A DNA stretch of 64,000 nt. Source: Amycolatopsis jejuensis (lineage in GTDB: Bacteria > Actinomycetota > Actinomycetes > Mycobacteriales > Pseudonocardiaceae). Below the pieces are notes generated by a model. The model did no database searches and was not told the DNA's origin. It saw only the letters and a list, made by a program, of their open reading frames with translations. Below are positions 54,339-62,678 of this stretch, one piece after another; within the stretch, counting starts at the first letter, position 1, and each line of letters starts with the position of its first letter. A program made the position numbers and the translations under genes. The stretch covers positions 1 to 64,000 of the forward strand of contig NZ_JNYZ01000030.1 of assembly GCF_000717335.1 (NCBI RefSeq), in the 5' to 3' direction.

Positions 54339-57300
54339 CTACCGCAGCGCCGCCAGTTCGGCCGCCAGCGTTGACACCGCGTACTGCAGCTGGTCCTCGC
54401 GGTGTTCGCTGGTCAGGAAGAACCGCAAGCGGGTCTGCTCCTCGTCCACCGCCGGGTAAAGGATGGGGTCGACCACGATGCCGCGTTCGTACAGCGCCGT
54501 CGCCAGCCGCAGCGTCGTGGTGGAGTCGCCGACCACGCACGGGACGATCGGGGTGCCGCCGGACGAGCCCGTGGGGAGCTCGGCTTCGCGAGCCAGCTTC
54601 AAGAACAGGTCCGAGTTTTCCCGCAGCCGGACCAACCGCTGTGGCTCCGCACGCAAAATTTCCAATGCAGAAAGAGAAGCAGCCGCGTTTGCCGGGGTGA
54701 TTCCCACACTGTACACGAAACCTGGCAGCGAGTACCGAAGCCAGCGCACAGTCCGCGCCGACCCCGCGAGGTAGCCACCGCATCCGGCGAGCGACTTCGA
54801 CAACGTACCCATCCACAGGTCGACCCCCGAGCGGTCGACGCCGAAGTGGTCCCCGATTCCGGCGCCACGCGGGCCGATCGTGCCGATGCTGTGTGCCTCG
54901 TCGACCATCAGCAGCGCGCCGTACCGCCGTTTGAGCTCGATCAGCTGCGGCAGGTCGGCGAGGTCACCGTCCATGCTGTACACGCCTTCGACCACGATCA
55001 GCACCCGGCGGAACCGCGACCGCGTGCGGCGAAGCACGTCCTCCAGCCGCGTCATGTCGTTGTGCGGGAACGGTTGCCGCGTCGCGCCGGACAGCGCGCA
55101 GCCTTGCAGGATACTGTCGTGCGCCAGTGAGTCGTGCAGGATGAGGTCGTCCGGACCGACCAGGTGGCCGATCGCCCCGACGTTCGTCGCGTGCCCGCTC
55201 ACCAGCACCAAACTGTCTTCGGTACCCAGGAATCCGGCGATCTCCGTCTCCAGCTCGCGGGAAAGATCGCGGTCGCCGGCGAGCAGGCGGCTGCCGGAAA
55301 CCGAAGTGCCGTAACGGTCGACAGCCTCGTGCACCGCCGCCGTCACCGCCGGATGCCCGGCCAGGCCGAGGTAGTTATAGCTGGAGAAGGAAAGGTACTG
55401 CCGTCCGGCGACCGACGTGGTGGCGTCGAGCCGTCCCTGGTGCTTGCGGAAGTACGGGTTCGGCACGCCGAGCCGGTCGAACTCGCTCAGCCGGGATTCG
55501 ATCGCGGCTGCCTCCGGGAACTCCTCGATCGCGACCGTTGCAGAGTCCCAGGTCGGCGCAGCGGCAAGCGCTTGCGCCGGCACCGGTACCGGGCCGAGCA
55601 GCCCGGCCACCGCGCCGACGGTGAGCGCGTCCTCCTGCTCGATCGTCAGCGGCAAGCCCGGAAGACGTTTGCGCAGACGGGCTTCCAGTTCGGTGAGCAT
55701 CAGCGAATCGAAACCGAGGTCGTCCACGAGCAGGTGCCCGGGCTGTAGCTCGTCGACCGGGAACGCCGTGGTGCGGGCGATCTCCTCCAGGACGACGGCC
55801 AGCGCGTCACCAGCAGGCGTCGGCTCGGCGGCCGGAGCAAGCTTCGCGTCGTCGACCACCCAGTGGCGGCGCGGGCTGAGCGGGCTCGGCGGCAGCGTGC
55901 AGCGGGGCAGCCCGTCCGCAACCGGCCGCAGCCCGGCACCGGTCACCGCACGCGGGGCCAGCTCGGCCGGGACCCCGTCCGCGACCTGCTCTTCCCCAGG
56001 CGCGACAACCCCCGCGTACGCACCAGGTACCAGCTCACCGATCTGCCCGGACTCCAGCGCGACCGAAGCGGCGACGAGCTTGCTCACGGCGTCGGCAATG
56101 TCGTCCGCGGCCACCGCGAGCCGCTCCGGGAACAGCGTGCGCCGGGCGAGAGTGCCGGCAACGGCGGCGAGCGGTGGATTCTCCCGGACGAGCGTCTCGG
56201 CGACCTCGCGAGCGTGCCGCGCCAGCCCGGCTCGATCCCGCGCGGTGAGCACGAGCAGCCGCGGCTCTTCCCCGCCAGCCAGCTCGCTCGCTGCCTCTTC
56301 CAGGACCACATGGACATTCGAGCCACCGAATCCGAACGCGCTCACCCCGGCGCGGCGCGGACCTTCGCTCTCCCACGGCGTGACCGTACCCGCCACCCGC
56401 AGCCCCGCGTCGCCGAGCGCAAGGTGTGCTGCCTGCTCGAAATCCGGCTGCGGCAGGATCTGTCCCTTGTGGACGGCCAAAATGGACTTGATCAGCCCGG
56501 CCATTCCCGCGGTACCCAGCGAATGCCCGACCACCGCCTTGGCCGCCCCCAGGTACGCGGGCTCGGCGGCGTCGCGGCGCAGCTCGCCAAGCGCGTTGAT
56601 CTCGACGTCGTCGCCGACCGACGTGGCCGTGCCGTGTGCCTCCAGGTAACCGACCGATCCTGGCTCCACCCCGGCATCCGCGTACGCGCGGCGCAGCGCC
56701 ATCAGCTGTCCGGCTTCCTGCGGCATCATGCCGCCTTTCACCGTGCCGTCATTGGACAATCCGACGCCGCGGATCACCGCATACACCCGATCGCCCGCGG
56801 CCACGGCGTCCGCAAGCGGGCGCAGCACCAGTACGCCGGCGCCCTCGCCGAGCACGAAACCGTCGGCGCGGCGGTCGAACGGGCGGCATTCTCCGGCCCG
56901 GGAAATCGCGCCGATCCGGCACAATCCCACGAAAAGATCGGGTGTGAGAATCAGTTGCGCACCACCGGCAACCGCGATTTTGCACCGCCCCGCGCGCAAC
57001 GCGAAGACTGCATTGGCCACCGCGGTGAGACCGCCGGAGCACGCCGAATCCAGCGCGTAACTCTCGCCGTGCAAATCGAAAACATTGCTGATCGAACTCG
57101 GTCCCATGTTGAGCAGCAACCCGGCCATTGCGGTCGCGTGCAACCCGCTGACCGCCGACGCCGTTTCGGCGAGCGCCGGGTCACCCGAGCGCCCGAACTC
57201 GCCGCCGGCCAGCTGCCGCAGCCGGATGTGCAGGGTGCTCATCTCGCGGTAGCCGCTGTCGCTGAGCGACATGATCACCGACGTGTCGTCGCGGTCGAAT

Positions 57301-57668
57301 CCGGTGGATTCCCAGCCTGCGTCCTGCAAGGCCTCCCGGGTGAGGTCGACCAACAGGCGATGCTGCGGGTCGAGCGATTTCGCCCGCCGCGGCGGGATCC
57401 CGTAGTGCGTCGCGTCGAAGTCGCCGACGTCGTCCAGCAACGCCATCCGGTCGGAGTACGCCGCCGAACCGTCCCGGAAGTCCTCGCTGAAGAACGCGTC
57501 CCGGCGCCACCGGGAGTCAGGGACGCGGCGAAACTGCGGTTTCGGTTCGCTCAGCAGATCCCAGTACTCGTTGACGTTGCGGGCGCCCGGAAAACGGCAC
57601 CCCATTCCGACGACCGCGATGTCCTGGCCATTTCCGGATTTCCCCCACGCAGATCCTGCAGACGCCAT
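54339..57668 (-). CDS. ketosynthase - carrier protein - alpha-oxoamine synthase fusion
   Basis: A 1109-residue protein. Residues 15-460 form a modular-PKS-type ketosynthase with Cys210 (LDSACSGG), His345 (EAHGTAT) and His382 (VVGHSLGTAGMAG). A linker (461-615) ends in LPPSPLSPRRHWV, like a post-acyltransferase linker, but no acyltransferase is present. Residues 620-695 are a carrier protein with Ser655 (LGFDSLMLTE). Residues 735-1105 are a BioF/ALAS-type PLP enzyme (SFSSYNYLGLAGHP, MVDEAHSIG, Lys958 in GTLSKSLAGCGG). It should condense a carrier-bound acyl chain with an amino acid, with decarboxylation, giving an alpha-amino ketone, as RedN/PigH and SxtA oxoamine synthase domains do. GAGGAAG precedes ATG 57668. 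Cotranscription with the epimerase gene 108 bases upstream is likely. Confidence 0.93.
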   Translation of the reverse strand: MASAGSAWGKSGNGQDIAVVGMGCRFPGARNVNEYWDLLSEPKPQFRRVPDSRWRRDAFFSEDFRDGSAAYSDRMALLDDVGDFDATHYGIPPRRAKSLDPQHRLLVDLTREALQDAGWESTGFDRDDTSVIMSLSDSGYREMSTLHIRLRQLAGGEFGRSGDPALAETASAVSGLHATAMAGLLLNMGPSSISNVFDLHGESYALDSACSGGLTAVANAVFALRAGRCKIAVAGGAQLILTPDLFVGLCRIGAISRAGECRPFDRRADGFVLGEGAGVLVLRPLADAVAAGDRVYAVIRGVGLSNDGTVKGGMMPQEAGQLMALRRAYADAGVEPGSVGYLEAHGTATSVGDDVEINALGELRRDAAEPAYLGAAKAVVGHSLGTAGMAGLIKSILAVHKGQILPQPDFEQAAHLALGDAGLRVAGTVTPWESEGPRRAGVSAFGFGGSNVHVVLEEAASELAGGEEPRLLVLTARDRAGLARHAREVAETLVRENPPLAAVAGTLARRTLFPERLAVAADDIADAVSKLVAASVALESGQIGELVPGAYAGVVAPGEEQVADGVPAELAPRAVTGAGLRPVADGLPRCTLPPSPLSPRRHWVVDDAKLAPAAEPTPAGDALAVVLEEIARTTAFPVDELQPGHLLVDDLGFDSLMLTELEARLRKRLPGLPLTIEQEDALTVGAVAGLLGPVPVPAQALAAAPTWDSATVAIEEFPEAAAIESRLSEFDRLGVPNPYFRKHQGRLDATTSVAGRQYLSFSSYNYLGLAGHPAVTAAVHEAVDRYGTSVSGSRLLAGDRDLSRELETEIAGFLGTEDSLVLVSGHATNVGAIGHLVGPDDLILHDSLAHDSILQGCALSGATRQPFPHNDMTRLEDVLRRTRSRFRRVLIVVEGVYSMDGDLADLPQLIELKRRYGALLMVDEAHSIGTIGPRGAGIGDHFGVDRSGVDLWMGTLSKSLAGCGGYLAGSARTVRWLRYSLPGFVYSVGITPANAAASLSALEILRAEPQRLVRLRENSDLFLKLAREAELPTGSSGGTPIVPCVVGDSTTTLRLATALYERGIVVDPILYPAVDEEQTRLRFFLTSEHREDQLQYAVSTLAAELAALR

Positions 57669-57776
57669 CGCATGACTTCCTCGCGCCGATCCCCACTTCG
57701 GTCGGCACCGAGATTGCCGGGTCGCGCCGGGATTTTCAAGCGGATTCGGAAAATTGCCGGAAAATGGGACCGGAAA

Positions 57777-58718
57777 TCAACGCTCGGTAGCCGCACGCTC
57801 ACGCCACCACGTCACCGTTTCGGCGGCCTGGTCCTTCTCCGGTGTCGGCCGCAAGCCCAGAAGATGTTGTGCGGCTTGGGAATCGACCACGAACGGGCGG
57901 TCGAACTGGTACCGGACCTCGGCCAGCTCCCGCAGCAACGGCGAAACGACTGCACCCACGCGCAGTAACACCGGAGAAAGGCGTTGCACACCCACTGGTG
58001 CCACTCCAGCCGCTTCACACAACAACGCCACCATCACGCGCGCGGACCGCGGTTCCCCGGTCGGCACATGCCACGCTTTGCCCCACGCCTTTTCTTCTTT
58101 CGCGACCGCGACGAGCGTGCGCGCGACATCCGGCAGGTACGTCCAGCTGTGCGGCGCATCCGGATCACCCATCACCTGGACCTTGCGTCCCTTCAGCACC
58201 AGCGGCACCACGCGGGAAGCGAGGTGCCCGCCATCGGTCACCCCGGGTCCGAAGAAGTCGGACGCCCGCACTTCCACCGCGCGGATCCGGCCCTCGGCGT
58301 GCAGCGTGTGCAGCTGATCCCACAGCCGCGCGCGCATCCGGCCCTTCGGACCGGTGGCTGCCAGCGGCAGGTTCTCGGTGAGCGGACCGTCGACCGGACC
58401 GTAGCCGTACAGGTTCCCGAGCGACACGAGCAGCGCGCCGGTGGCCTCGGCGGTGGTACAGATCGAGTCCGCGAGCGGGGGCCAGTCGTCGGCCCATTGG
58501 TGGTACGGCGGGCTCGCGCAGCTGTAGATCGCCGTCGCGCCCTTGGCCGCCGAGGTGAGCGCAGCATGGTCGGCGGCGTCGAGCACCACGTGCTCCAGGC
58601 CCGGCTCGCTCTCGCGCGGCGAGCGGCCGATCACCCGCACCCGCTCCCCTTGCCGGGCGAGCAGCCGCGCGGTCGCCGCCCCCGCCGGTCCGAACCCGAT
58701 GACCACGTGAAGACTCAT
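57777..58718 (-). CDS. NAD-dependent epimerase/dehydratase-like protein
   Basis: A 313-residue extended short-chain dehydrogenase-like protein. The nucleotide motif is degenerate GFGPAGAATARLL (rather than GxxGxxG), followed by RVRVIGRSPRES. SLGNLYGYGPVDGPLTE keeps the Tyr of the usual YxxxK region, and RASDFFGPGVTDGGHLASRVVPLVLKGRKVQVMGDPDAPHSWTYLPDVARTLV is typical of NAD-epimerase family members. It probably reduces or modifies the amino-ketone product of the adjacent synthase. ATG 58718 is 7 bases after TAGGGT and has no ribosome site, so it is likely leaderless. Confidence 0.9.
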   Translation of the reverse strand: MSLHVVIGFGPAGAATARLLARQGERVRVIGRSPRESEPGLEHVVLDAADHAALTSAAKGATAIYSCASPPYHQWADDWPPLADSICTTAEATGALLVSLGNLYGYGPVDGPLTENLPLAATGPKGRMRARLWDQLHTLHAEGRIRAVEVRASDFFGPGVTDGGHLASRVVPLVLKGRKVQVMGDPDAPHSWTYLPDVARTLVAVAKEEKAWGKAWHVPTGEPRSARVMVALLCEAAGVAPVGVQRLSPVLLRVGAVVSPLLRELAEVRYQFDRPFVVDSQAAQHLLGLRPTPEKDQAAETVTWWRERAATER

Positions 58719-58725
58719 GGCCGAC

Positions 58726-58731
58726 ACCCTA
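58726..58731 (-). promoter_or_regulatory. -10 of the leaderless epimerase-synthase transcript
   Basis: Minus-strand TAGGGT, 7 bases before ATG 58718. The identical hexamer at 58877-58882 faces the other way. Confidence 0.5.
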
Positions 58732-58876
58732 GCGAGCATCCGGATTCGTGACTTCCGGTTCACCGTCCGGCCTGCCGGACCGCGGTCGGGGCGGGCCCCC
58801 GACACCCTCGGTCGACCCGGTGTTAACCCAGGCCAGGACCCGTTTTCCGGCTCTAGTTCCGCCGCCTGCGGTCGTG

Positions 58877-58882
58877 TAGGGT
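58877..58882 (+). promoter_or_regulatory. -10 upstream of the short upstream frame and the MAB_1171c gene
   Basis: TAGGGT, 8 bases before ATG 58891. It mirrors the epimerase -10, which suggests common control of the divergent pair. Confidence 0.5.
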
Positions 58883-58890
58883 CGCCGATC

Positions 58891-58929
58891 ATGGACCGTT
58901 CCGCCGAGGAGGCCTATGCGCTCGCCTGA
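58891..58929 (+). CDS. possible 12-residue leader peptide
   Basis: ATG 58891 to TGA 58929 encodes MDRSAEEAYALA. It would be the first, leaderless frame of the mRNA and ends 27 bases before the GTG of the membrane protein. It may be a regulatory upstream frame or a chance frame. Confidence 0.35.
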   Translation: MDRSAEEAYALA

Positions 58930-58956
58930 CCTCGCCTGGCATACCCGGGGACCGGA

Positions 58957-60081
58957 GTGAACGCACTGAAGATCGCGCTCTTCGCGCTGTCGGCGATCTC
59001 GTCGTACGCCGCGTTGCTGTACAAGCTGTTCTCGATGCGGCGGTCGTGGCGCGACCCGGCGTACATCGCGCTGATGACCACATTGATCCTGCAGTGCATC
59101 ACGTTCACGCTCGGCGCGCTCTCGCTCAGCATCACCTCGGTCCTGGGGGTGCCGAACCTCGCGATCCTGATCCTGCACCTCGCGGCCGTCGCGTACTGCA
59201 TCAGCGCGCAGATCCTGTTGCTGCTGTGGGCGAATGCACTCGACGAAATCCGCTCGACCGTGCGCGCGTGGATCATGTCCGGCGCAGCGCTGTACGCGGT
59301 GCTCATCGTGCTTTTCTTCATCGGCAACCGTCCGGGCACCCCGGCGACCGCGTTCGGGACCGGCAGCAGCAACCCGGTGATCCTCGCGTACCTGCTGCTG
59401 TTCATCGTTTCGCAGGCGGTGCCATGCGTCACGATCTACCTGCAGTGCCTGCCGTACGCGCGCAGCACGTCGAAACCATGGCTGCGCCGTACGTTGCGTA
59501 CGCTCGCCGTCGGCGCAGTAGTGCTCTTTCTGTACTGCGCCGCGCGCACAGTGAACATTCTCAGCCCACTGTTGGGCTTCCGGATGGGCTCGTGGGCGAT
59601 CGCGGCGTCGTTGTTCAGCGCGCTGGGCATCGTGATCGTGTCGTTCGGGCTCACCATGCCGTCGTGGGGCGAGCACGTTTCGAGTGTCGCGAGGTGGTTC
59701 CGCAACTACAGCTCCTACCGCGCGCTGTACCCGCTGTGGCATTCGCTGTACGAGTCTTCGCCGGGCATCGCGCTCGAACCGCCGACTGCCGGTGAGCGAC
59801 GCTTGTCAGACCTGCACTACCGCCTGCACCGCCGCGTGATCGAGATCCGCGACGGCTGGCGCGCGTTGCGGCCGTACATGGATCGCGCCGAGACGAACGG
59901 CGCCGACCAGGCGGTGGCGGAGGCCACGAAGATCAAACAGGCGCTGCAGGCGAAGAACTCCGGCCTGACCCCGGCGCAGAACCACGATCCCGGCGCCTTC
60001 GACGACTACGACGCCAAGACGTTCGCCGCCGAAGTCGCCTGGCTGACGCAGGTTTCGGCCGCCTACGAGAGGCTCGGCTGA
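58957..60081 (+). CDS. MAB_1171c-family (DUF6545-like) integral membrane protein
   Basis: A 374-residue protein with seven or eight membrane segments in residues 1-245 (for example IALFALSAISSYAALLYKLF, YIALMTTLILQCITFTLGALSL, LAILILHLAAVAYCISAQILLLLW, WIMSGAALYAVLIVLFFIG, VILAYLLLFIVSQAVPCVTIYL, LAVGAVVLFLYCAARTVNIL, WAIAASLFSALGIVIVSFGL). A conserved soluble tail follows (YRALYPLWHSLYESSPGIAL...DLHYRLHRRVIEIRDGWRALRPYM). Such proteins are annotated as putative transporters and recur next to XRE and ImmA/IrrE genes; here the biosynthetic pair lies between them. GTG 58957 has GGAG nearby. Export of the neighbouring product is a reasonable guess. Confidence 0.88.
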   Translation: MNALKIALFALSAISSYAALLYKLFSMRRSWRDPAYIALMTTLILQCITFTLGALSLSITSVLGVPNLAILILHLAAVAYCISAQILLLLWANALDEIRSTVRAWIMSGAALYAVLIVLFFIGNRPGTPATAFGTGSSNPVILAYLLLFIVSQAVPCVTIYLQCLPYARSTSKPWLRRTLRTLAVGAVVLFLYCAARTVNILSPLLGFRMGSWAIAASLFSALGIVIVSFGLTMPSWGEHVSSVARWFRNYSSYRALYPLWHSLYESSPGIALEPPTAGERRLSDLHYRLHRRVIEIRDGWRALRPYMDRAETNGADQAVAEATKIKQALQAKNSGLTPAQNHDPGAFDDYDAKTFAAEVAWLTQVSAAYERLG

Positions 60082-60389
60082 GACTCGAGCAGCTCGTCCA
60101 ATCCGGCCAGCAGCTTCGCCTTCGGCCGGGCGCCCACGAAGGAAGCGACCGGCTTCCCGTCGCGGAAGAGCATCAACGTGGGCAACGACATCACCTCGTA
60201 CGCGCGAGCAGTTTCGGGGTTCTCGTCGGTGTCGACCACGCGCACGGTGAGGCCGGGTCGTTCCGCCGCGATCTCGGCCAGCACCGGCGCGATCATCCGG
60301 CACGGCGGGCACCAATCGGCGGTGAAGTCGACCAGTACGGGCTGGTGGTGCTGCAGAACGTCGGCGGCGAAGGTGGCGTCGGTGGTCAT
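60063..60389 (-). CDS. thioredoxin
   Basis: A 108-residue thioredoxin: VLVDFTADWCPPCRMIAPVLAEIAAERPGLTVRVVDTDENPETARAYEVMSLPTLMLFRDGKPVASFVGARPKAKL. The active site is WCPPC rather than WCGPC, and the cis-Pro is in SLPTL. It is co-transcribed with the MerR gene (4-base ATGA overlap) and overlaps the opposing membrane-protein gene by 19 bases. It is probably an inducible, redox-stress thioredoxin. Confidence 0.95.
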   Translation of the reverse strand: MTTDATFAADVLQHHQPVLVDFTADWCPPCRMIAPVLAEIAAERPGLTVRVVDTDENPETARAYEVMSLPTLMLFRDGKPVASFVGARPKAKLLAGLDELLESQPSLS

Positions 60390-60766
60390 CGGGGCTCCTC
60401 GGTGCAGGGGTCGGCAGGGTGCGTGGCGGCGGCGAGCTTGTCCAGCAGCGCGGAGCGCACGGCGGCGAGGTCCCGCATGCAGGCCTCGACCTCGTCGAGC
60501 TTGCGCCGGTACACCTCGACCGACGCCGGGCACGCGTCGCCGCTGGGATGCCCGGTGCGCAGGCAGTCGACGAACGGACGCGTGTCGTCGAGGCTGAAGC
60601 CGACCGTGCGCAGCGTCTGGATCTCGGTGACCAGGCGCAGGTCGTCCTCGTCGTATTCGCGATAGCCGTTCGCCGCCCGTTCCGCGGGGAGCAGGCCTTG
60701 CGCCTCGTAGAAGCGCAAGGCCCGCGTGGTGGTCCCGGTCCGCCGGGCGAGTTCGCCGATCCGCAT
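60386..60766 (-). CDS. MerR-family regulator
   Basis: A 126-residue MerR protein: RIGELARRTGTTTRALRFYEAQGLLPAERAANGYREYDEDDLRLVTEIQTLRTVGFSLDDTRPFVDCLRTG, then GDACPASVEVYRRKLDEVEACMRDLAAVRSALLDKL. The cysteines in FVDCLRTG, DACPAS and EACMRD could bind a metal or sense redox state. Start at ATG 60766. It forms an operon with thioredoxin, suggesting thiol-stress control. CCTT...AAGG arms (60783-60802) overlap the upstream TTGACG. Confidence 0.92.
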   Translation of the reverse strand: MRIGELARRTGTTTRALRFYEAQGLLPAERAANGYREYDEDDLRLVTEIQTLRTVGFSLDDTRPFVDCLRTGHPSGDACPASVEVYRRKLDEVEACMRDLAAVRSALLDKLAAATHPADPCTEEPR

Positions 60767-60795
60767 GTCATCGACCGTAAACCTTTCCGCTGGCG

Positions 60796-61995
60796 TCAAG
60801 GCAAGACGTTCACCCGCGACCGGGGATACTCGCGGAACTTGACGCTGTTGGCCGCGCGGTTGCCCAGGTACTGCCACACGCGGCGGCCGATCGGACCGGT
60901 CAACCTGCGGTACATCCGGTTGCGCTTGCGCAGCGTCTCGGCAGTGGCGGGGACGAGGAAGTCGGCAGACCCGGCTCCGTTGCGCTGTCCGACGCGGGCG
61001 GGCTTGCGCAGCCGCTGCTCGTAACGGGCGAACGCCGTGACGTGGTCACCACCGGCTGCGGCCAGCTCACCGGCCAGCACCTGCGCACCCATCATGGCGA
61101 GCCCGGTCCCGGAACCGCCCGGTCCGGCGCACCAGGCAGCGTCGCCGAGCAGCACCACCCGGCCGCGCGACCAGCTGTCGAGCTTGATCTGGCTGACAGT
61201 GTCGAAGTACAGGTCAGGCGCGTCGGCGACGGCGGTCATCAGCCGCGGGACCGCCCAGCCCGCCCCGGCGAAGACGTCGGTGAGGATGTCCTTCTGCCGG
61301 TCCAGGTCCGGACGTCCGTAGCCGTCGGGGTCACCGCGGAAGAAGAGGCCGACGGTGACCGTCGCCGGGTCGCGGTGGCTGGCGATCATCAGGCCGCGGC
61401 CGGGTTCGTTGTACAGCAGGCCGGAGTGGTCGAGGCCGAGGTGGTTGGGCGCGGTGAAACCGGCGACGTGGAACCCGAGACCGGTGCGGAACCGCGACTC
61501 CGGGCCGAACGCCGCGGTGCGCACGCCGGAGTGCACGCCGTCCGCGCCGACGACCAGGTCGAACCGCCGGGGCGCGCCGTGGCGGAAGGTGACGTCGACG
61601 CCATCGGCCGTCTCGGTGAGCGAGGTGACGCGGTCACCGAAGACGTACTCGGTGTAGTCCTTCGTGTGGTCGTAGAGGATGCGGGCGAGGTCGCCGCGCA
61701 GGACCTCGAGCTCGCCATTGGTGAACCCGCTCGGCAACGTGAACGCGGGCTGGCCCGCCGGGTCGAGCTGCACCTGGTCGCCCAGTGCGGTTTCGTGCGC
61801 CCGCAGGTCGTCGAGCAGGCCCATCGCGGCGGCGAGCTTGACCTGCTCGCCACGGAAGTCGACAGCCTGTCCGCCCGGCCGCAGCGCAGGCGCGGCCTCG
61901 ACGACGGTGACGGAGTAGCCGTAGTGGTGCAGCCAGTAAGCGGCGGACGGACCTGCCACGCTGGCGCCGGACACGAGAACGGTTTTGGTGGTCAT
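60796..61995 (-). CDS. FAD-dependent aromatic monooxygenase-like oxidoreductase
   Basis: A 399-residue class A flavoprotein: VLVSGASVAGPSAAYWLHHYGYSVTVVEAAPALRPGGQAVDFRG, DLVVGADGVHSGVRTAAFG and GRVVLLGDAAWCAGPGGSGTGLAMMGAQVLAGEL. The SGASVAG start places it with TetX/Aurachin-type and related monooxygenases of secondary or xenobiotic metabolism. AAGGGGAG precedes ATG 61995. It lies 79 bases downstream of a MarR gene on the same strand and is likely under its control. Substrate unknown. Confidence 0.92.
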   Translation of the reverse strand: MTTKTVLVSGASVAGPSAAYWLHHYGYSVTVVEAAPALRPGGQAVDFRGEQVKLAAAMGLLDDLRAHETALGDQVQLDPAGQPAFTLPSGFTNGELEVLRGDLARILYDHTKDYTEYVFGDRVTSLTETADGVDVTFRHGAPRRFDLVVGADGVHSGVRTAAFGPESRFRTGLGFHVAGFTAPNHLGLDHSGLLYNEPGRGLMIASHRDPATVTVGLFFRGDPDGYGRPDLDRQKDILTDVFAGAGWAVPRLMTAVADAPDLYFDTVSQIKLDSWSRGRVVLLGDAAWCAGPGGSGTGLAMMGAQVLAGELAAAGGDHVTAFARYEQRLRKPARVGQRNGAGSADFLVPATAETLRKRNRMYRRLTGPIGRRVWQYLGNRAANSVKFREYPRSRVNVLP

Positions 61996-62074
61996 TTCTG
62001 CTCCCCTTGGATCGGATGACCCCAGGTTGCGGCGGACCGCTTACCGTTCCCGCACGAAGCGCTGACGGCGCCGG

Positions 62075-62554
62075 TCAGCGGTTGCAGGGACCCTCGTGAT
62101 CGTCCTCGGTGAGCTGGGTGAGCATGCGGGTGAAGACGCGGCCGAGCACGTCGAGCTCGGCTGGGCTGACCTGGTCGAAGAAGTAGCGGCGCACGGTTTC
62201 GCGGTGCTGCCCTTGCGCGGCCTCGACGGCTTCGCGACCGGCGTCGGTGAGCCGGACGTTCGCACCCCGCGCGTCCTCGCTGCAGTTCTCGCGGACGACC
62301 AGCCCGCGCTTGACCATCCGGCTGACGTGGTGCGACAGGCGGCTGCGGTCCCATTCGACGAGAAGGCCGAGCTCGCGCATCCGGAGCACGCCACCGGGCG
62401 TCCTGGCGAGCGGGACGAGGAGCGCGTAGTCGGCCCCGGAGATCCCGGCATCCCGCTCCAGCTGCCGGTCGAGCGCACCGCCGAGCGCGCGGTGCAGCCG
62501 CTGGTAGGTGCACCAGACCTCCGCCTCGCGCCGATCGAACGTCTCGTCCGCCAT
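62075..62554 (-). CDS. MarR-family regulator
   Basis: A 159-residue MarR protein: EVWCTYQRLHRALGGALDRQLERDAGISGADYALLVPLARTPGGVLRMRELGLLVEWDRSRLSHHVSRMVKRGLVVRENCSEDARGANVRLTDAGREAV. The SEDARGANVRLTDAG wing is typical. A cysteine at the tip of the wing (ENCSED) could be a redox sensor. It is transcribed towards the flavin monooxygenase gene and probably regulates both. Leaderless start. Confidence 0.93.
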   Translation of the reverse strand: MADETFDRREAEVWCTYQRLHRALGGALDRQLERDAGISGADYALLVPLARTPGGVLRMRELGLLVEWDRSRLSHHVSRMVKRGLVVRENCSEDARGANVRLTDAGREAVEAAQGQHRETVRRYFFDQVSPAELDVLGRVFTRMLTQLTEDDHEGPCNR

Positions 62555-62560
62555 CCGGTG

Positions 62561-62594
62561 ATTCTACAAAAGTCCTGGTCAGTCCACAAAGGAC
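62561..62594 (-). promoter_or_regulatory. leaderless marR promoter with operator
   Basis: On the minus strand: -35 TTGTGG (62589-62584), 17-base spacer, -10 TAGAAT (62566-62561), then 6 bases to ATG 62554. GTCC-ACAAA-GGAC (62582-62594) is an inverted repeat over the -35, and a related CTACAAAAGTCC lies over the -10 (62564-62575); both are candidate MarR sites. Confidence 0.7.
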
Positions 62595-62678
62595 AGTCAA
62601 CCCCGGGTGGGTGGCGGACGTCACCTGCTGGCAGGATCCACGCCACTGACGTCACGGGTTCACGCCGAAAGGGCACGC

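Noticed and set aside
55863..57968. 701-residue plus-strand frame antisense to the KS-ACP-OAS gene
   Set aside because: Arg-rich complement of a high-GC gene; no motif, while the minus strand carries full ketosynthase and oxoamine synthase signatures.
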